From: Marinobacter sp.
GTDB taxonomy: Bacteria; Pseudomonadota; Gammaproteobacteria; Pseudomonadales; Oleiphilaceae
Reading direction: 5' to 3'
NCBI GenBank assembly: GCA_014762755.1
Contig: JABURI010000258.1
Coordinates: forward strand, 1 to 50,255
Length of the DNA stretch: 50,255 bases
Shown piece after piece: positions 30,418 through 39,767 of the stretch. A model generated the notes under the pieces. It did no database searches. It worked only from the letters and a program-made list of their open reading frames with translations, and was not told the DNA's origin. How positions within the stretch are numbered: position 1 is the first letter of the stretch; each line of letters begins with the position of its first letter. The translations under genes were made by a program, and so were the position numbers.

Positions 30418-31188
30418 ATGGACAGACTGAAAGGAAAGGTCGCTGTTATCACGGGCGGTTCACACGGAATCGGCGCTGCAGCGGTAGCGAGAATGGCAGA
30501 AGAGGGCGCGTCCGTGGCGATTCTGGATTGCCTGGACGATGAGGGTAATGCCCTCGCCAAAAAGCTCTCCGGTGCAGGTCACCAGGTTGCCTACTGGCAT
30601 TGCGATGTGGGGGATGAGGACAGCGTGAAAGCGGCCATTAACGGGGCTGCGGACAAGTTTGGTCACATTGACGTACTGGTGAACAACGCAGGGATCGCTG
30701 GCCCCAACAAACCGACTCACGAACTGACCGAAGAGGAATGGGATCTGGTCCAGAAGGTGAACGTGAAAGGCGTTTTCTTCTGTACCAAACACGTGATTCC
30801 CCACATGAAAAAGGCCGGGCGCGGCAGCATCATCAATCTTTCCTCGATCTATGGCCTGGTCAGTGCGCCGGACGTTCCCCCTTACCATGCGTCAAAAGGC
30901 GCTGTGCGGCTGATGACCAAGACCGATGCCATGCTCTACGCACCGGACAATATCCGGGCAAATTCCATCCACCCCGGCTTTATCTGGACTCCGATGGTGG
31001 AGGGGCATCTGAAAACCACCGGGGAGGACCTCGAGGCAGCCAAGGAAGCCACGGCAGCGCTGCATCCGTTGGGGCACATGGGCGAGCCGGATGATATTGC
31101 CTGGGGAATCGTGTTCCTCGCCTCTGAGGAGTCCAAGTTCGTCACCGGCAGTGAATTGGTGATAGACGGCGGTTACACAGCGCATTGA
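30418..31188 (+). CDS. Short-chain dehydrogenase/reductase (classical SDR)
   Basis: The 256-residue Rossmann-fold oxidoreductase has TGGSHGIG (coenzyme loop), DVLVNNAGIAGP, the catalytic serine in NLSSIYG and YHASK, and the late GSELVIDGGYTAH. Length and motifs fit 3-oxoacyl-ACP reductase or glucose 1-dehydrogenase-like SDRs. The substrate is not determined. It lies 20 bp after the PilZ gene and 37 bp before the second phosphorylase gene, all on one strand, so it may be part of the glucan island by co-transcription. Confidence 0.88.
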   Translation: MDRLKGKVAVITGGSHGIGAAAVARMAEEGASVAILDCLDDEGNALAKKLSGAGHQVAYWHCDVGDEDSVKAAINGAADKFGHIDVLVNNAGIAGPNKPTHELTEEEWDLVQKVNVKGVFFCTKHVIPHMKKAGRGSIINLSSIYGLVSAPDVPPYHASKGAVRLMTKTDAMLYAPDNIRANSIHPGFIWTPMVEGHLKTTGEDLEAAKEATAALHPLGHMGEPDDIAWGIVFLASEESKFVTGSELVIDGGYTAH

Positions 31189-31225
31189 CCACTCAGCGAA
31201 CCGTGATAAAGGGTTTTGAACATCG

Positions 31226-33751
31226 ATGACATTAGCGGCCTACCGGCCAAGGCAGTTGCCTGAGGCCCTGAATGGTTTGTTCACCCTCGCCCTTGACCTG
31301 AGATGGAGCTGGCATCATGGCAGTGATGTGCTCTGGCGCACGCTGGATCCGGAAACCTGGGACAGCACGCGGAATGCCTGGCTGGTACTCAACAGTGTCT
31401 CTGGTGACCACCTCGAATACCTCAGCCGGGATCCTGAGTTTCTGGTCAGGTATCGGGAACAGATGGATGCACACGAGCGGTTCGTGCGTGCCAGAACCTG
31501 GTATTCCGAGCAGTGCCGGGATGAGCTGGATCGGGGAATCGCTTTCTTCTGCATGGAGTATGGCCTGAGCGAGTCACTGCCGTTGTACAGTGGAGGGCTT
31601 GGGGTACTCGCCGGGGATTACCTGAAAGCGGCCAGTGACCTTGGTGTTCCGGTCACGGCCGTGGGTTTGCTTTACCAGCAGGGCTACTTCCGTCAGGCCA
31701 TCAGTACCGACGGCGAACAGCTCGAGTTCTATCCGTACAATGATCCCACCATGCTGCCGTTATCGCCGCTGCGGGATCAGGATGATCAGTGGTTGCGGGT
31801 AATCGTGCCGTTGCCGGGCCGGGATCTGCGCCTGAGAGCCTGGGTTGGACAGGTGGGGCATTGCGAACTGTTGCTTCTGGACAGCAACGACCCCCGCAAC
31901 GAACCCGGCGACCGCGGTATCACCAGCGAGTTGTACACCGGCGATCCGGAAAAGCGCCTGCAGCAGGAGATGGTGCTTGGCATTGGCGGTTGGCGCCTGC
32001 TGCGAGCCCTGGGGCGCGATCCCGTGGCGTGCCATCTCAACGAGGGCCATTGCGCCCTGGCATTGATTGAACGGGCTTTCGGGTGGGCTCATGATAACGA
32101 GCGGGATTTTGACACTGCCCGCATGGCGACCCGGGCGACCAACCTGTTCACCACCCATACCTCTGTGGCCGCTGGCTTCGACCGTTTTCCCAGACGGCTG
32201 ATCCAGCTCTACCTTGGTCCCTGGCTGGCCGGGCATGATCTGACTGTCGACCAGTTGATGGACCTCGGTACCCACAATTCGGACCAGGACACCACCGGAG
32301 ACCCGTTGCTGAATATGGCCTGGCTTGCCCTGAACATGAGCGGACGAGTCAATGGCGTCAGCAGGATTCACAAAAAGGTTTCGCAGACCATCCTGCAGGA
32401 TTTCTTTCCCCGGTGGCCCACGGAGGACATTCCCGTGGAATATGTCACCAATGGGATTCACACGCCCAGCTGGGATTCCGAAGAATCCGACGAACTCTGG
32501 ACCCGGGCCTGTGGCAAGGATCGTTGGCGCCGCCCGATGGAAGCCAGTTGCCCGATGAGCGACATCACTGATCAGGATCTTTGGGATATGCGCCTCGCCC
32601 AGCGCAAGCGCCTGATCCATTACCTGCGCCAGCGGCTTGCAAGTCAGCATTGCGATCACAATCCGGGCAAGGATTCCGCTGCGGCCTGCGGCCTTCTTCT
32701 GGACAACGAAACCCTGACTCTGGGGTTCGCCAGGAGATTCACTGACTACAAGCGCCCGAATCTGCTATTGAATGATCCCGATCGACTTCTGGCACTGCTC
32801 AATCATCGGGACAGGCCCGTCCAGATCGTCCTGGCGGGCAAGGCTCACCCTTATGACAAATCGGGCAAGGCCCTTATCCGACGCTGGAAGCAGTTCTCGA
32901 GACTGCCGCAAGCCGAAGGCAAGGTCGTTTTCATTGAAGACTACGACCTCGGCGTCGCAAACCAGCTGGTTCAGGGCGTGGATGTCTGGCTCAATACGCC
33001 GCGCCACCCCTGGGAGGCCTGCGGTACCAGCGGGATGAAAGTGCTCGTAAACGGCGGACTGAATCTGTCCCAGTTTGACGGTTGGTGGGTAGAAGCCTGG
33101 AATCCGGATGTGGGCTGGGCCATCCGGTCCGGTGCCACCTTCGAGGAACTCAGTCACACCGATGATCACGACGAATCCGATGCCCTGGAACTGTTCGACC
33201 TGCTGGAAAACCAGGTGGTTCCTGCATTTTACCGGGTTGATCAGGAAGGGCGGCCAAAGGACTGGATCAAGATGATCCGGGCCAGTATGGATCAGCTGAC
33301 GCCACACTATTCCGCCAACCGTATGGTTCGGGAATACGTGGAGGATTTCTATCGGCCCATGGTGGCGCTGGCCAAACAGCGGGATCCCGATACGGCACAT
33401 GCCCTGGTTGAGGAGTCGCGGGCGATCAACTCTCACTGGTCCCGGCTTCGGTTCACCTCCATTGACGTCGAAGAACAGGACGGGAATCAAACCTTCACGG
33501 TGGACGTCTATCTGGACGGGGTGCCGGCGGAGCATATCGGCGTTGAATTGGTGGCGGAGGCGTCTGAATACGGCCCGAGGCAGGTGCAGGCCATGGAGCG
33601 CAAACAGGCCGTGGAGGGATCATTCCGTGGCTGGATCTACCAGTGCACCGTTCCGGCACGTCCGGAAGGTCACTACACGCCCCGAATCCGGGTGAGGGAC
33701 GATCGTCTGAATCTGCCCCTGGAAAACTCCTCAGTGCTCTGGCTGCGGTAG
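31226..33751 (+). CDS. glgP: Alpha-glucan phosphorylase (GT35), copy 2
   Basis: The 841-residue GT35 enzyme is homologous to copy 1 at 19349 but clearly diverged. It opens with LPEALNGLFTLALDLRWSWHHGSDVLW, a DUF3417 start, and has SGGLGVLAGDYLKAASDLG, HLNEGHCALALIE and EACGTSGMKVLVNGGLNLSQFDGWW, with the PLP lysine in GTSGMK. Copy 1 has GTSGEK and a more acidic flank. Two paralogues suggest division of work, such as glycogen versus soluble maltodextrin. It is on the opposite strand and distant from copy 1. Its stop lies 4 bp before the convergent trkH stop. Confidence 0.95.
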   Translation: MTLAAYRPRQLPEALNGLFTLALDLRWSWHHGSDVLWRTLDPETWDSTRNAWLVLNSVSGDHLEYLSRDPEFLVRYREQMDAHERFVRARTWYSEQCRDELDRGIAFFCMEYGLSESLPLYSGGLGVLAGDYLKAASDLGVPVTAVGLLYQQGYFRQAISTDGEQLEFYPYNDPTMLPLSPLRDQDDQWLRVIVPLPGRDLRLRAWVGQVGHCELLLLDSNDPRNEPGDRGITSELYTGDPEKRLQQEMVLGIGGWRLLRALGRDPVACHLNEGHCALALIERAFGWAHDNERDFDTARMATRATNLFTTHTSVAAGFDRFPRRLIQLYLGPWLAGHDLTVDQLMDLGTHNSDQDTTGDPLLNMAWLALNMSGRVNGVSRIHKKVSQTILQDFFPRWPTEDIPVEYVTNGIHTPSWDSEESDELWTRACGKDRWRRPMEASCPMSDITDQDLWDMRLAQRKRLIHYLRQRLASQHCDHNPGKDSAAACGLLLDNETLTLGFARRFTDYKRPNLLLNDPDRLLALLNHRDRPVQIVLAGKAHPYDKSGKALIRRWKQFSRLPQAEGKVVFIEDYDLGVANQLVQGVDVWLNTPRHPWEACGTSGMKVLVNGGLNLSQFDGWWVEAWNPDVGWAIRSGATFEELSHTDDHDESDALELFDLLENQVVPAFYRVDQEGRPKDWIKMIRASMDQLTPHYSANRMVREYVEDFYRPMVALAKQRDPDTAHALVEESRAINSHWSRLRFTSIDVEEQDGNQTFTVDVYLDGVPAEHIGVELVAEASEYGPRQVQAMERKQAVEGSFRGWIYQCTVPARPEGHYTPRIRVRDDRLNLPLENSSVLWLR

Positions 33752-33755
33752 GCGC

Positions 33756-35207
33756 TCAGCCTCGCCAGAATGCCGGCGAGAGCACAATAATAACACTCAG
33801 GATTTCCAGCCGGCCCATCAGCATCCCGACGGACAGAACCCACTTGGCGGCATCCGGCAACGGGCCGAAATTCCCCGCCGGCCCGATGATTTCACCCAGA
33901 CCCGGGCCGACATTGGTCAGGGACGTGAGCGCACCTGACAAGGCCGTGACGAAATCCAGTTGCATGGCTGCCAGCGCGACCGTAATCAGAAGCAGGCACA
34001 ACAGGAAAATGAAAGTGTAGGCGATCATCGAAGAGATGATCTCGTCACTGACCGAACGGCCGTTGTAGTTGCGGGTCAGCACCGCCCGGGGGTGCAGCAG
34101 GCGCATTAATTGTTCCCGCAGGATGATCAGGGACAACTGGAATCGGAAAATCTTCATACCGCCGGCGGTTGAGCCGGAGCATCCGCCCACGAACATCAGG
34201 AAGAAGAACAGCACGAATGCCAGCGGCCCCCAGGCGGTGTAGTCCTCGGAGGCATACCCCGTCGTGGTGACGACGGATGTGACATTGAACAGCGTGGAAG
34301 CGTAGTTGTGTATCGGGTCGAATGGTACCGGAGATACCCACCAGCGATACAGTGTCAGCAGTGCCGGAACGATCAACAGGATCGCCAGGAACATGCGCAC
34401 CTGCTGGTCCCGGAACAACACGCCATGCTGGCCGTGCATTTCCCGAACGAACAGGAAAAAGGGCAGGCTGCCGATGATCATAAAGAGCGTGGCCTCCATG
34501 AGGATCAGATCGTTGAACTTGCCCATGGACAGATCGGAAGTGGAGAAGCCCCCGGTTGCGATGCTGGTAAGGCCATGGTTGAAGGCATCGAACAGGGTCA
34601 TGCCGGAAACCCAGTAGGTCAGTACCGCGACAATCGAAAAAGTAACGTAGACGAATAGCAGCCCTCGGCTCAGTGTTTTCATCCGGGGCAGCGCCTTGTC
34701 GGTCCATTCCGAGGATTCGGTGGCAAACAGGCGCATGCCGCCGACCCTCAGGAACGGCAATACCGCAACGAACATACCGATAATCCCGATCCCGCCAATC
34801 CACTGCAGAATCGAGCGCCAGAGCAGCAGATCCCGATCCATGTCGTCCAGGCCGCTCAGGACCGTTGCGCCTGTAGTGGTTATGCCGGAGGTACCCTCGA
34901 AAAACGCATCCGCCGCGGACAGATGCAGGTCACTCAGGTAAAAGGGCAGGGATGAGAAGAGGGCAATGATGAACCAGCTGGAGACGGTGAGTACAAACAT
35001 GAAGCGGGGCTTCAGGTCCCTTGGCTGATTGTAGGTAGTGACAATACCAAGTACGCCCAGCCCGCAGACAATGGCTGCGGATTCCGCAAACGCCATGGCG
35101 TTGGGCGCTTCGGACCCGGCAAGAAAAATCACCGGTAACGTCATGAATATGCTGAGAAGCACAAACATCACGCTGACAATGAAGATGACAGGGCTCAGGT
35201 TTCTCAA
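33756..35207 (-). CDS. trkH: TrkH-family potassium uptake protein
   Basis: The 483-residue membrane protein has ten or so helices and four selectivity-filter-like loops: GTSGITTTGATVLSGLD, GLTSIATGGFSTSD, VTSVVTTTGYASEDY and ALTSLTNVGPGLGE. These are the P-loops of TrkH/KtrB K+ channels. It needs a separate TrkA or KtrA regulator, not in the window. The length fits proteobacterial TrkH. It is a single-gene unit convergent with the second phosphorylase. Confidence 0.95.
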   Translation of the reverse strand: MRNLSPVIFIVSVMFVLLSIFMTLPVIFLAGSEAPNAMAFAESAAIVCGLGVLGIVTTYNQPRDLKPRFMFVLTVSSWFIIALFSSLPFYLSDLHLSAADAFFEGTSGITTTGATVLSGLDDMDRDLLLWRSILQWIGGIGIIGMFVAVLPFLRVGGMRLFATESSEWTDKALPRMKTLSRGLLFVYVTFSIVAVLTYWVSGMTLFDAFNHGLTSIATGGFSTSDLSMGKFNDLILMEATLFMIIGSLPFFLFVREMHGQHGVLFRDQQVRMFLAILLIVPALLTLYRWWVSPVPFDPIHNYASTLFNVTSVVTTTGYASEDYTAWGPLAFVLFFFLMFVGGCSGSTAGGMKIFRFQLSLIILREQLMRLLHPRAVLTRNYNGRSVSDEIISSMIAYTFIFLLCLLLITVALAAMQLDFVTALSGALTSLTNVGPGLGEIIGPAGNFGPLPDAAKWVLSVGMLMGRLEILSVIIVLSPAFWRG

Positions 35208-35419
35208 AAGGATGCTCTAGCCAGCTGGACCGGAAGACCGCGCCAGAATACCTGCAGGCCCTGTCATTCGCAAGGCAGTCAAGGCCTTAGCGTGCAATGA
35301 AGCGCAAATTAAATTGGCGTAAATAACAGGTAAATTCGGATCTTTACTATGGCAAACAACGTGGAGTTGGTGCATTTTCAGTGATGAACACCGAAAGAAT
35401 CGGTTAAGGAGAACAAGTC

Positions 35420-35959
35420 ATGACACGTACAAAATCTCTCGCACTGGCGCTGGCAACCCTTTCAGGCGGCCTCCTGGCAACGGGTGCGGCCCAGGCTCAG
35501 GACATGTACAAATCCGGTGTTGGCGGGCTGTATGCCGGCTTTAACTATACCTTTATGAATACCGAGTTGGGTCCTTACGACGCCGATGTCGGCACCCTCT
35601 CCGGTAAGGTCGGGGTGATGGCAACACCATTCCTTGGTGTTGAGGCCCGTGCCGGCTTTGGCGTTGACGATGACACGATCAACGGTGTCGATGTCTCCGT
35701 GGACAATTTCTACGGCGGCTATGCCACCTTCAACCTGGCCAACGAATCCCCGGTAACACCTTACGCGGTCCTGGGTTTCACCCGGGTTGAGGCTGAAGTC
35801 GGTTCCGTTGAGGACGATGACTCCGATGTCTCCTACGGTATCGGGGCCAACATGGAGTTCGCTCCGAACCTGTCGGGTAACTTGGAATACATGCGTTACT
35901 ACGACGACGACAATGTTGAGCTCGACGGCCTCGGCGTAGGCATCCAGCTCAACTTCTGA
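35420..35959 (+). CDS. Outer-membrane beta-barrel protein (OmpA-like porin fold)
   Basis: The 179-residue protein has a signal peptide (hydrophobic residues 6-20, cleavage after AQA) and then eight alternating amphipathic strands (GGLYAGFNYTFM, GKVGVMATPFLGVEARAGFG, FYGGYATFNL) ending in a terminal phenylalanine (GVGIQLNF), as outer-membrane barrels do. The composition is acidic (DDDDSD), common in marine bacteria. ATG is preceded by AAGGAGAACAAGTC. It stands alone; the 212 bp upstream hold AT-rich, promoter-like DNA. Function unknown. Confidence 0.88.
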   Translation: MTRTKSLALALATLSGGLLATGAAQAQDMYKSGVGGLYAGFNYTFMNTELGPYDADVGTLSGKVGVMATPFLGVEARAGFGVDDDTINGVDVSVDNFYGGYATFNLANESPVTPYAVLGFTRVEAEVGSVEDDDSDVSYGIGANMEFAPNLSGNLEYMRYYDDDNVELDGLGVGIQLNF

Positions 35960-35993
35960 TCGTTCTCTCTGGTTTAACGCATAGGGAGTCGAT

Positions 35994-36566
35994 TTGAACC
36001 ATCTTGCCCACGTTTTCCTCGCACCGGATTCCCCGGAAGCCCGCGTGGGCAGCATCCTCGGTGACTTCACCCGGGGCGTCGAACTTTCGGCGCTGCCGGG
36101 GGAAGTCCACCGTGGGGTCCGGCACCATTTCTCGGTAGACACCTTTACCGACCGTCATCCGGAGGTTCTGGCTTCCAAACGGCTTTTCTCATCACAGCGC
36201 AGGCGGTTTGCCGGCGTCGCACTGGACATACTCTATGATCACTTTTTGCTGAAACATTGGCACAGGTTCAGTGATCATGATTGCGACCGGTTTATCGACC
36301 GCACCTATCGGGAACTGATTGAAAACCGCCACCTGATGCCACCACAAATGGCCCGGGTAACGGCGAGGATGGTCGATTATGACTGGTTTGGAGCCTATCA
36401 GGACCTGGATAACATAGGGCAGGCCCTCGACCGGGTTGCTTCCCGAATCCGCTTTTCCAACCGGTTTGAAGGGATGATTGAGGAAATTCACGATCATCAA
36501 TCGGAACTTGAAAGCCGGTTTCTTGAATTTTTCCCTGATCTTCAATCTATTGCGAAGGAGTTTTGA
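35994..36566 (+). CDS. acpH: Acyl carrier protein phosphodiesterase (AcpH-like, DUF479)
   Basis: The 190-residue protein begins MNHLAHVFLAPDSPEARVGSILGDF and contains GVRHHFSVDTFTDRHP, DILYDHFLLKHW and a HDHQSELESRF tail, all typical of AcpH/DUF479, the HD-like fold that removes 4'-phosphopantetheine from acyl carrier protein. It uses a TTG start preceded by AGGGAG. It overlaps the following protease gene (TGATG). Confidence 0.88.
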   Translation: MNHLAHVFLAPDSPEARVGSILGDFTRGVELSALPGEVHRGVRHHFSVDTFTDRHPEVLASKRLFSSQRRRFAGVALDILYDHFLLKHWHRFSDHDCDRFIDRTYRELIENRHLMPPQMARVTARMVDYDWFGAYQDLDNIGQALDRVASRIRFSNRFEGMIEEIHDHQSELESRFLEFFPDLQSIAKEF

Positions 36567-37171
36567 TGCGAATTCTGGCTACTTTCCTAGTGATCCTCGC
36601 GTTGGCAGCCAATTCAGTACTGGCTGAAGAACAGAAAGGCAATGGCAACGCAGATCGCGTCCCGGAGACACTTGGTTTCGTAGAATGGGTCGTAATGAAA
36701 GACACCCGCCTGAGACTCAAGGCCAGGCTCGACACCGGCGCAAAGACGTCATCCCTGCATGCCGTAAATGTTGAGGAATTTACCCGTAACGATGAGCGAT
36801 GGGTCAGCTTCGAGATTCCCCTGGGAGATCATGAAGACCAGCCCGCCGAGGGCGAGTTCAGCCATGACGATGTGGTGATGGTACTTGAACGCCCTGTGCG
36901 CAGGACTGTACTGATCAAGCGAAAGGGGGCTCCGTCGCAGCGCCGGTATGTAGTCGATCTGGAGTTCTGTATCGCAGGCACAATGCACACTACCCAGTTT
37001 TCGCTGACAGATCGCGGCAAGTTCTCCTACCCGGTGCTCCTTGGCCGGCGCTTTATGCGGGACGACAACATCCTGGTCGACTCAGCCGACAGCTTCATCG
37101 CCAGCAAGGAATGCGAATACAGCAGCCTCGAGGAACTCGCAAAGGAACAAGAGGCCAAGGTGGATCGCTGA
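36566..37171 (+). CDS. Secreted retropepsin-like protease domain protein (RimK-related 'zinc protease', PF05618)
   Basis: The 201-residue protein has a signal peptide (MRILATFLVILALAANSVLA) and a domain with RLRLKARLDTGAKTSSLHA, matching PF05618. That family was first called ATP-dependent zinc protease; the DTGA motif and fold indicate an aspartic, retropepsin-like enzyme, possibly inactive. It would work in the periplasm. The ATG at 36566 forms TGATG with the acpH stop, so the two are translationally coupled; the track start at 36563 is TTG. It is convergent with the metallohydrolase gene, 7 bp apart. Confidence 0.82.
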   Translation: MRILATFLVILALAANSVLAEEQKGNGNADRVPETLGFVEWVVMKDTRLRLKARLDTGAKTSSLHAVNVEEFTRNDERWVSFEIPLGDHEDQPAEGEFSHDDVVMVLERPVRRTVLIKRKGAPSQRRYVVDLEFCIAGTMHTTQFSLTDRGKFSYPVLLGRRFMRDDNILVDSADSFIASKECEYSSLEELAKEQEAKVDR

Positions 37172-37178
37172 TTCCGCT

Positions 37179-38174
37179 TTAGCTTCCACCCAGGGCTGCC
37201 TTCTCCATTTCAAGATAGACTCGATAGGCATTTGCCTTGTTGGATGCCTCGAATGCCGGTAGCCCTTCGTAACGGGTCCAGTCGGTCTGTTCGTAGGCGT
37301 CCTCGAACTGGACCCAGTTCTCAACCGCAGCTCCCATTTGCTCCCGGACATACGCCAGGTAGTCGTAGGTAAAGTTGAGGGCAGCCATGGCATTTTCCGA
37401 CGCTTTGCCATGGCCGGGTATCAGGATCTTCGGGTTCAGCTTCCTGACCTGTTCGATGGCCTTCATCCAGTTGGCAGTGTCGACCTCCGAACTGGCGAGA
37501 AAGGGCACCCGGCCGTTCTGGATGATATCCCCCGAAAACAGCACGCCGGCGGGCTGGACCATCATCAGGCTGTCATCTGTTGAATGGGCCGGGCCGGCGT
37601 GGACGATGCTGAAGCGGTAACTACCCGATTCAATAGACATTTCATCCTCAAAGGTCACATCCGGAGCGATAACTCTGGTGTTGTCATCAACCCAGGGTGA
37701 CAGCGCCTGTTTGCGCTGCGCCAGTCGCTGCCCTGCATCCGGGCTGTTGAGATAGATACTTGAGCTCTCCTGGGCGATCACCTGCGCATCGGTCAGATCC
37801 TTGAAAGCCTGAAGCCCGTATACGTGGTCTGCATGATAGTGACTGATCACCACATGGGAGATAGGCAATTCTGTCTTTTCGCGTACTTTATCGACCATCG
37901 CAGCGCCAAGGCTGGGCGTCCCCAGGGCATCAAATACCACCACACCATCCTCGGTGATGACAAACCCCGCATTGGCAGTAAAGCCCTCATTCTGCTTATC
38001 CGGAACGCCGGACTGACCGGCAAAATAATAGACGTTGCCCACCCCCACGGGCTCGGCCTCGAACGGGATCGAGAGTGGCGTATAGGGCCCGGCCGCCATT
38101 GCCCCTGAGGTTATAAAAATGGCACCGGAAATAACGGCACTTCGCATACTGATTATAAAAATTTTTGCCTGCAT
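37179..38174 (-). CDS. Periplasmic MBL-fold metallohydrolase (SoxH-like)
   Basis: The 331-residue protein has a signal peptide (cleavage after AMA) and a metallo-beta-lactamase fold with intact metal motif SHYHADHVYG, then HAGPAHSTDD, SGDIIQNG and IPGHGKA. Such secreted MBL proteins are common beside sox and quinoprotein genes; their substrates are mostly untested. It diverges from soxC and could be part of the sox regulon. The paralogue at 46588 keeps the fold but has a changed metal motif. Confidence 0.85.
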   Translation of the reverse strand: MQAKIFIISMRSAVISGAIFITSGAMAAGPYTPLSIPFEAEPVGVGNVYYFAGQSGVPDKQNEGFTANAGFVITEDGVVVFDALGTPSLGAAMVDKVREKTELPISHVVISHYHADHVYGLQAFKDLTDAQVIAQESSSIYLNSPDAGQRLAQRKQALSPWVDDNTRVIAPDVTFEDEMSIESGSYRFSIVHAGPAHSTDDSLMMVQPAGVLFSGDIIQNGRVPFLASSEVDTANWMKAIEQVRKLNPKILIPGHGKASENAMAALNFTYDYLAYVREQMGAAVENWVQFEDAYEQTDWTRYEGLPAFEASNKANAYRVYLEMEKAALGGS

Positions 38175-38435
38175 TCCGGTCTCTCCCTTTTGTTTTTGCC
38201 TGCCATGTAAGTGCTTGTATTGGCATTGATTTGCGTCAATTTTCTGGGCTCTTCAGCACGGCTTTTGCGACGAACGTCCTATGAACCCGGATTCAAAAAG
38301 CACTTGTAACCTGAAAACGAGGAGTTTATAACTAAATTATATCCTTATAACAGAAACAACAAGACCGTCCCTCAGTTCCGTACTGACTGTCGGCCGACTG
38401 CCCCCCAGCAGGCATCGAAGGAGGAGAAAAACAAT
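38175..38435. promoter_or_regulatory. Divergent regulatory gap upstream of the sox operon
   Basis: The 261 bp between the SoxH-like gene and soxC are AT-rich in the middle. A direct repeat TTATAAC occurs at 38326-38332 and 38345-38351, 19 bp apart, about two turns of helix, and may be an operator or part of a promoter. AAGGAGGAGAAAA is the strong soxC ribosome site. No sox regulator gene is in the window. Confidence 0.35.
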
Positions 38436-39767
38436 ATGCTCGGCAAACTCCGCCGACTCAATCAGGATGTATCCAAAACAGCCCTGGAAGAGTCAGAACG
38501 CTTACCCTCAGAAGAACGCAGACGCTTTCTCAGAAGCGGCCTGTTCACCGCCGGTGGTGCCATGGTTGGAGGTGCTCTTGCAGGCATCGCCCCCAAGGCT
38601 CTGGCAGCGACACAGTATCCGCCCGAGATCCCGCCGTGGACCCGCTCTCTCGGTGCAGGGGTGGTCACCGATCCCTACGGTGTTCCATCTCCGTTCGAGA
38701 AAGATGTCATACGCCGGAACGTACCCTGGCTAACGGCAGATAAAGTTTCTTCCATCAGCTTTACCCCGCTTCAGCACCTGAAGGGCATCATTACTCCAAA
38801 CGGTCTTTTCTTCGAACGCCACCATGCCGGTCGGCCGGAGATTGACCCGCAGCAGCACCGCCTGATGATTCATGGTCTTGTGGACCGCCCGATCATTCTT
38901 TCCATGGAAGATCTGCAACGATTCCCCAGCGTTTCCCAGATCAACTTCATCGAATGCCCGGCAAACGGTGGCATGGAATGGCGTGGTGCTCAGCTCAATT
39001 CCCTCCAGTTCCTTCACGGCATGGTGAGCTGTGCCGAGTGGACCGGGGTTCGCCTCTCCACTCTGCTCCAGGAAGTGGGCATCAAACCGGAAGGTAAATG
39101 GTTGCTGGCTGAAGGCGCTGACGGTGCTGCCATGACCCGGAGTATTCCCCTGGAGAAGGCCCTCGATGACGTTATTGTCGCCTATGCCCAGAACGGCGAG
39201 GCATTGCGTCGGGAACAGGGCTATCCGATCCGCCTGGTAGTTCCGGGCTGGGAGGGCAACACCCACGTGAAATGGCTGCGCCGGCTTGAAGTGGGTGACA
39301 AGCCGTGGATGCAGCGTGAAGAAACATCCAAGTACACCGACCTGATGCCGGACGGCACCGCCCATGGCTTCACCTGGGTGATGGAAGCCAAGTCTGTCAT
39401 AACCTCGCCATGTCCGGAGATGCCCCTGAAGAATAAGGGTATCTGCCAGATCGAAGGGCTCGCCTGGAGCGGTCGGGGCAAAGTGAAAGCAGTCGATGTG
39501 TCAGTCGACGGTGGCCAGAGTTGGCAGCAGGCGCAACTGCGCGAGCCGGTCATGTCGAAATCCCTGACCCGGTTCTCCCTGGAGTGGAAGTGGGATGGTA
39601 ATCCCGCACTGCTGCAGTCCCGGGTTATCGACGAGACCGGTTATGTTCAGCCGACCCTGGCTCAGCTCAAACAGGCTCGCGGCACCAACTCGATCTATCA
39701 CAAGAACGCGATCCAGACCTGGAAAGTCAACGCAGACGGGAGTGTGGTCAATGTTCAGCTTTCATAA
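38436..39767 (+). CDS. soxC: Sulfite/sulfane dehydrogenase subunit SoxC (molybdenum cofactor)
   Basis: The 443-residue protein is a sulfite-oxidase-family molybdoenzyme. The N-terminus has a twin-arginine-like signal (EERRRFLRSGLFTAGGAMVGGAL), consistent with export after cofactor insertion. FIECPANGGMEWRGAQ holds the molybdenum-ligating cysteine (Cys174), and the C-terminal half is a dimerisation domain. With SoxD it oxidises SoxY-bound sulfane sulfur. It begins the operon with a very strong ribosome site (AAGGAGGAG) and overlaps soxD by 17 bp. Presence of soxCD implies oxidation fully to sulfate rather than sulfur globules. Confidence 0.93.
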   Translation: MLGKLRRLNQDVSKTALEESERLPSEERRRFLRSGLFTAGGAMVGGALAGIAPKALAATQYPPEIPPWTRSLGAGVVTDPYGVPSPFEKDVIRRNVPWLTADKVSSISFTPLQHLKGIITPNGLFFERHHAGRPEIDPQQHRLMIHGLVDRPIILSMEDLQRFPSVSQINFIECPANGGMEWRGAQLNSLQFLHGMVSCAEWTGVRLSTLLQEVGIKPEGKWLLAEGADGAAMTRSIPLEKALDDVIVAYAQNGEALRREQGYPIRLVVPGWEGNTHVKWLRRLEVGDKPWMQREETSKYTDLMPDGTAHGFTWVMEAKSVITSPCPEMPLKNKGICQIEGLAWSGRGKVKAVDVSVDGGQSWQQAQLREPVMSKSLTRFSLEWKWDGNPALLQSRVIDETGYVQPTLAQLKQARGTNSIYHKNAIQTWKVNADGSVVNVQLS

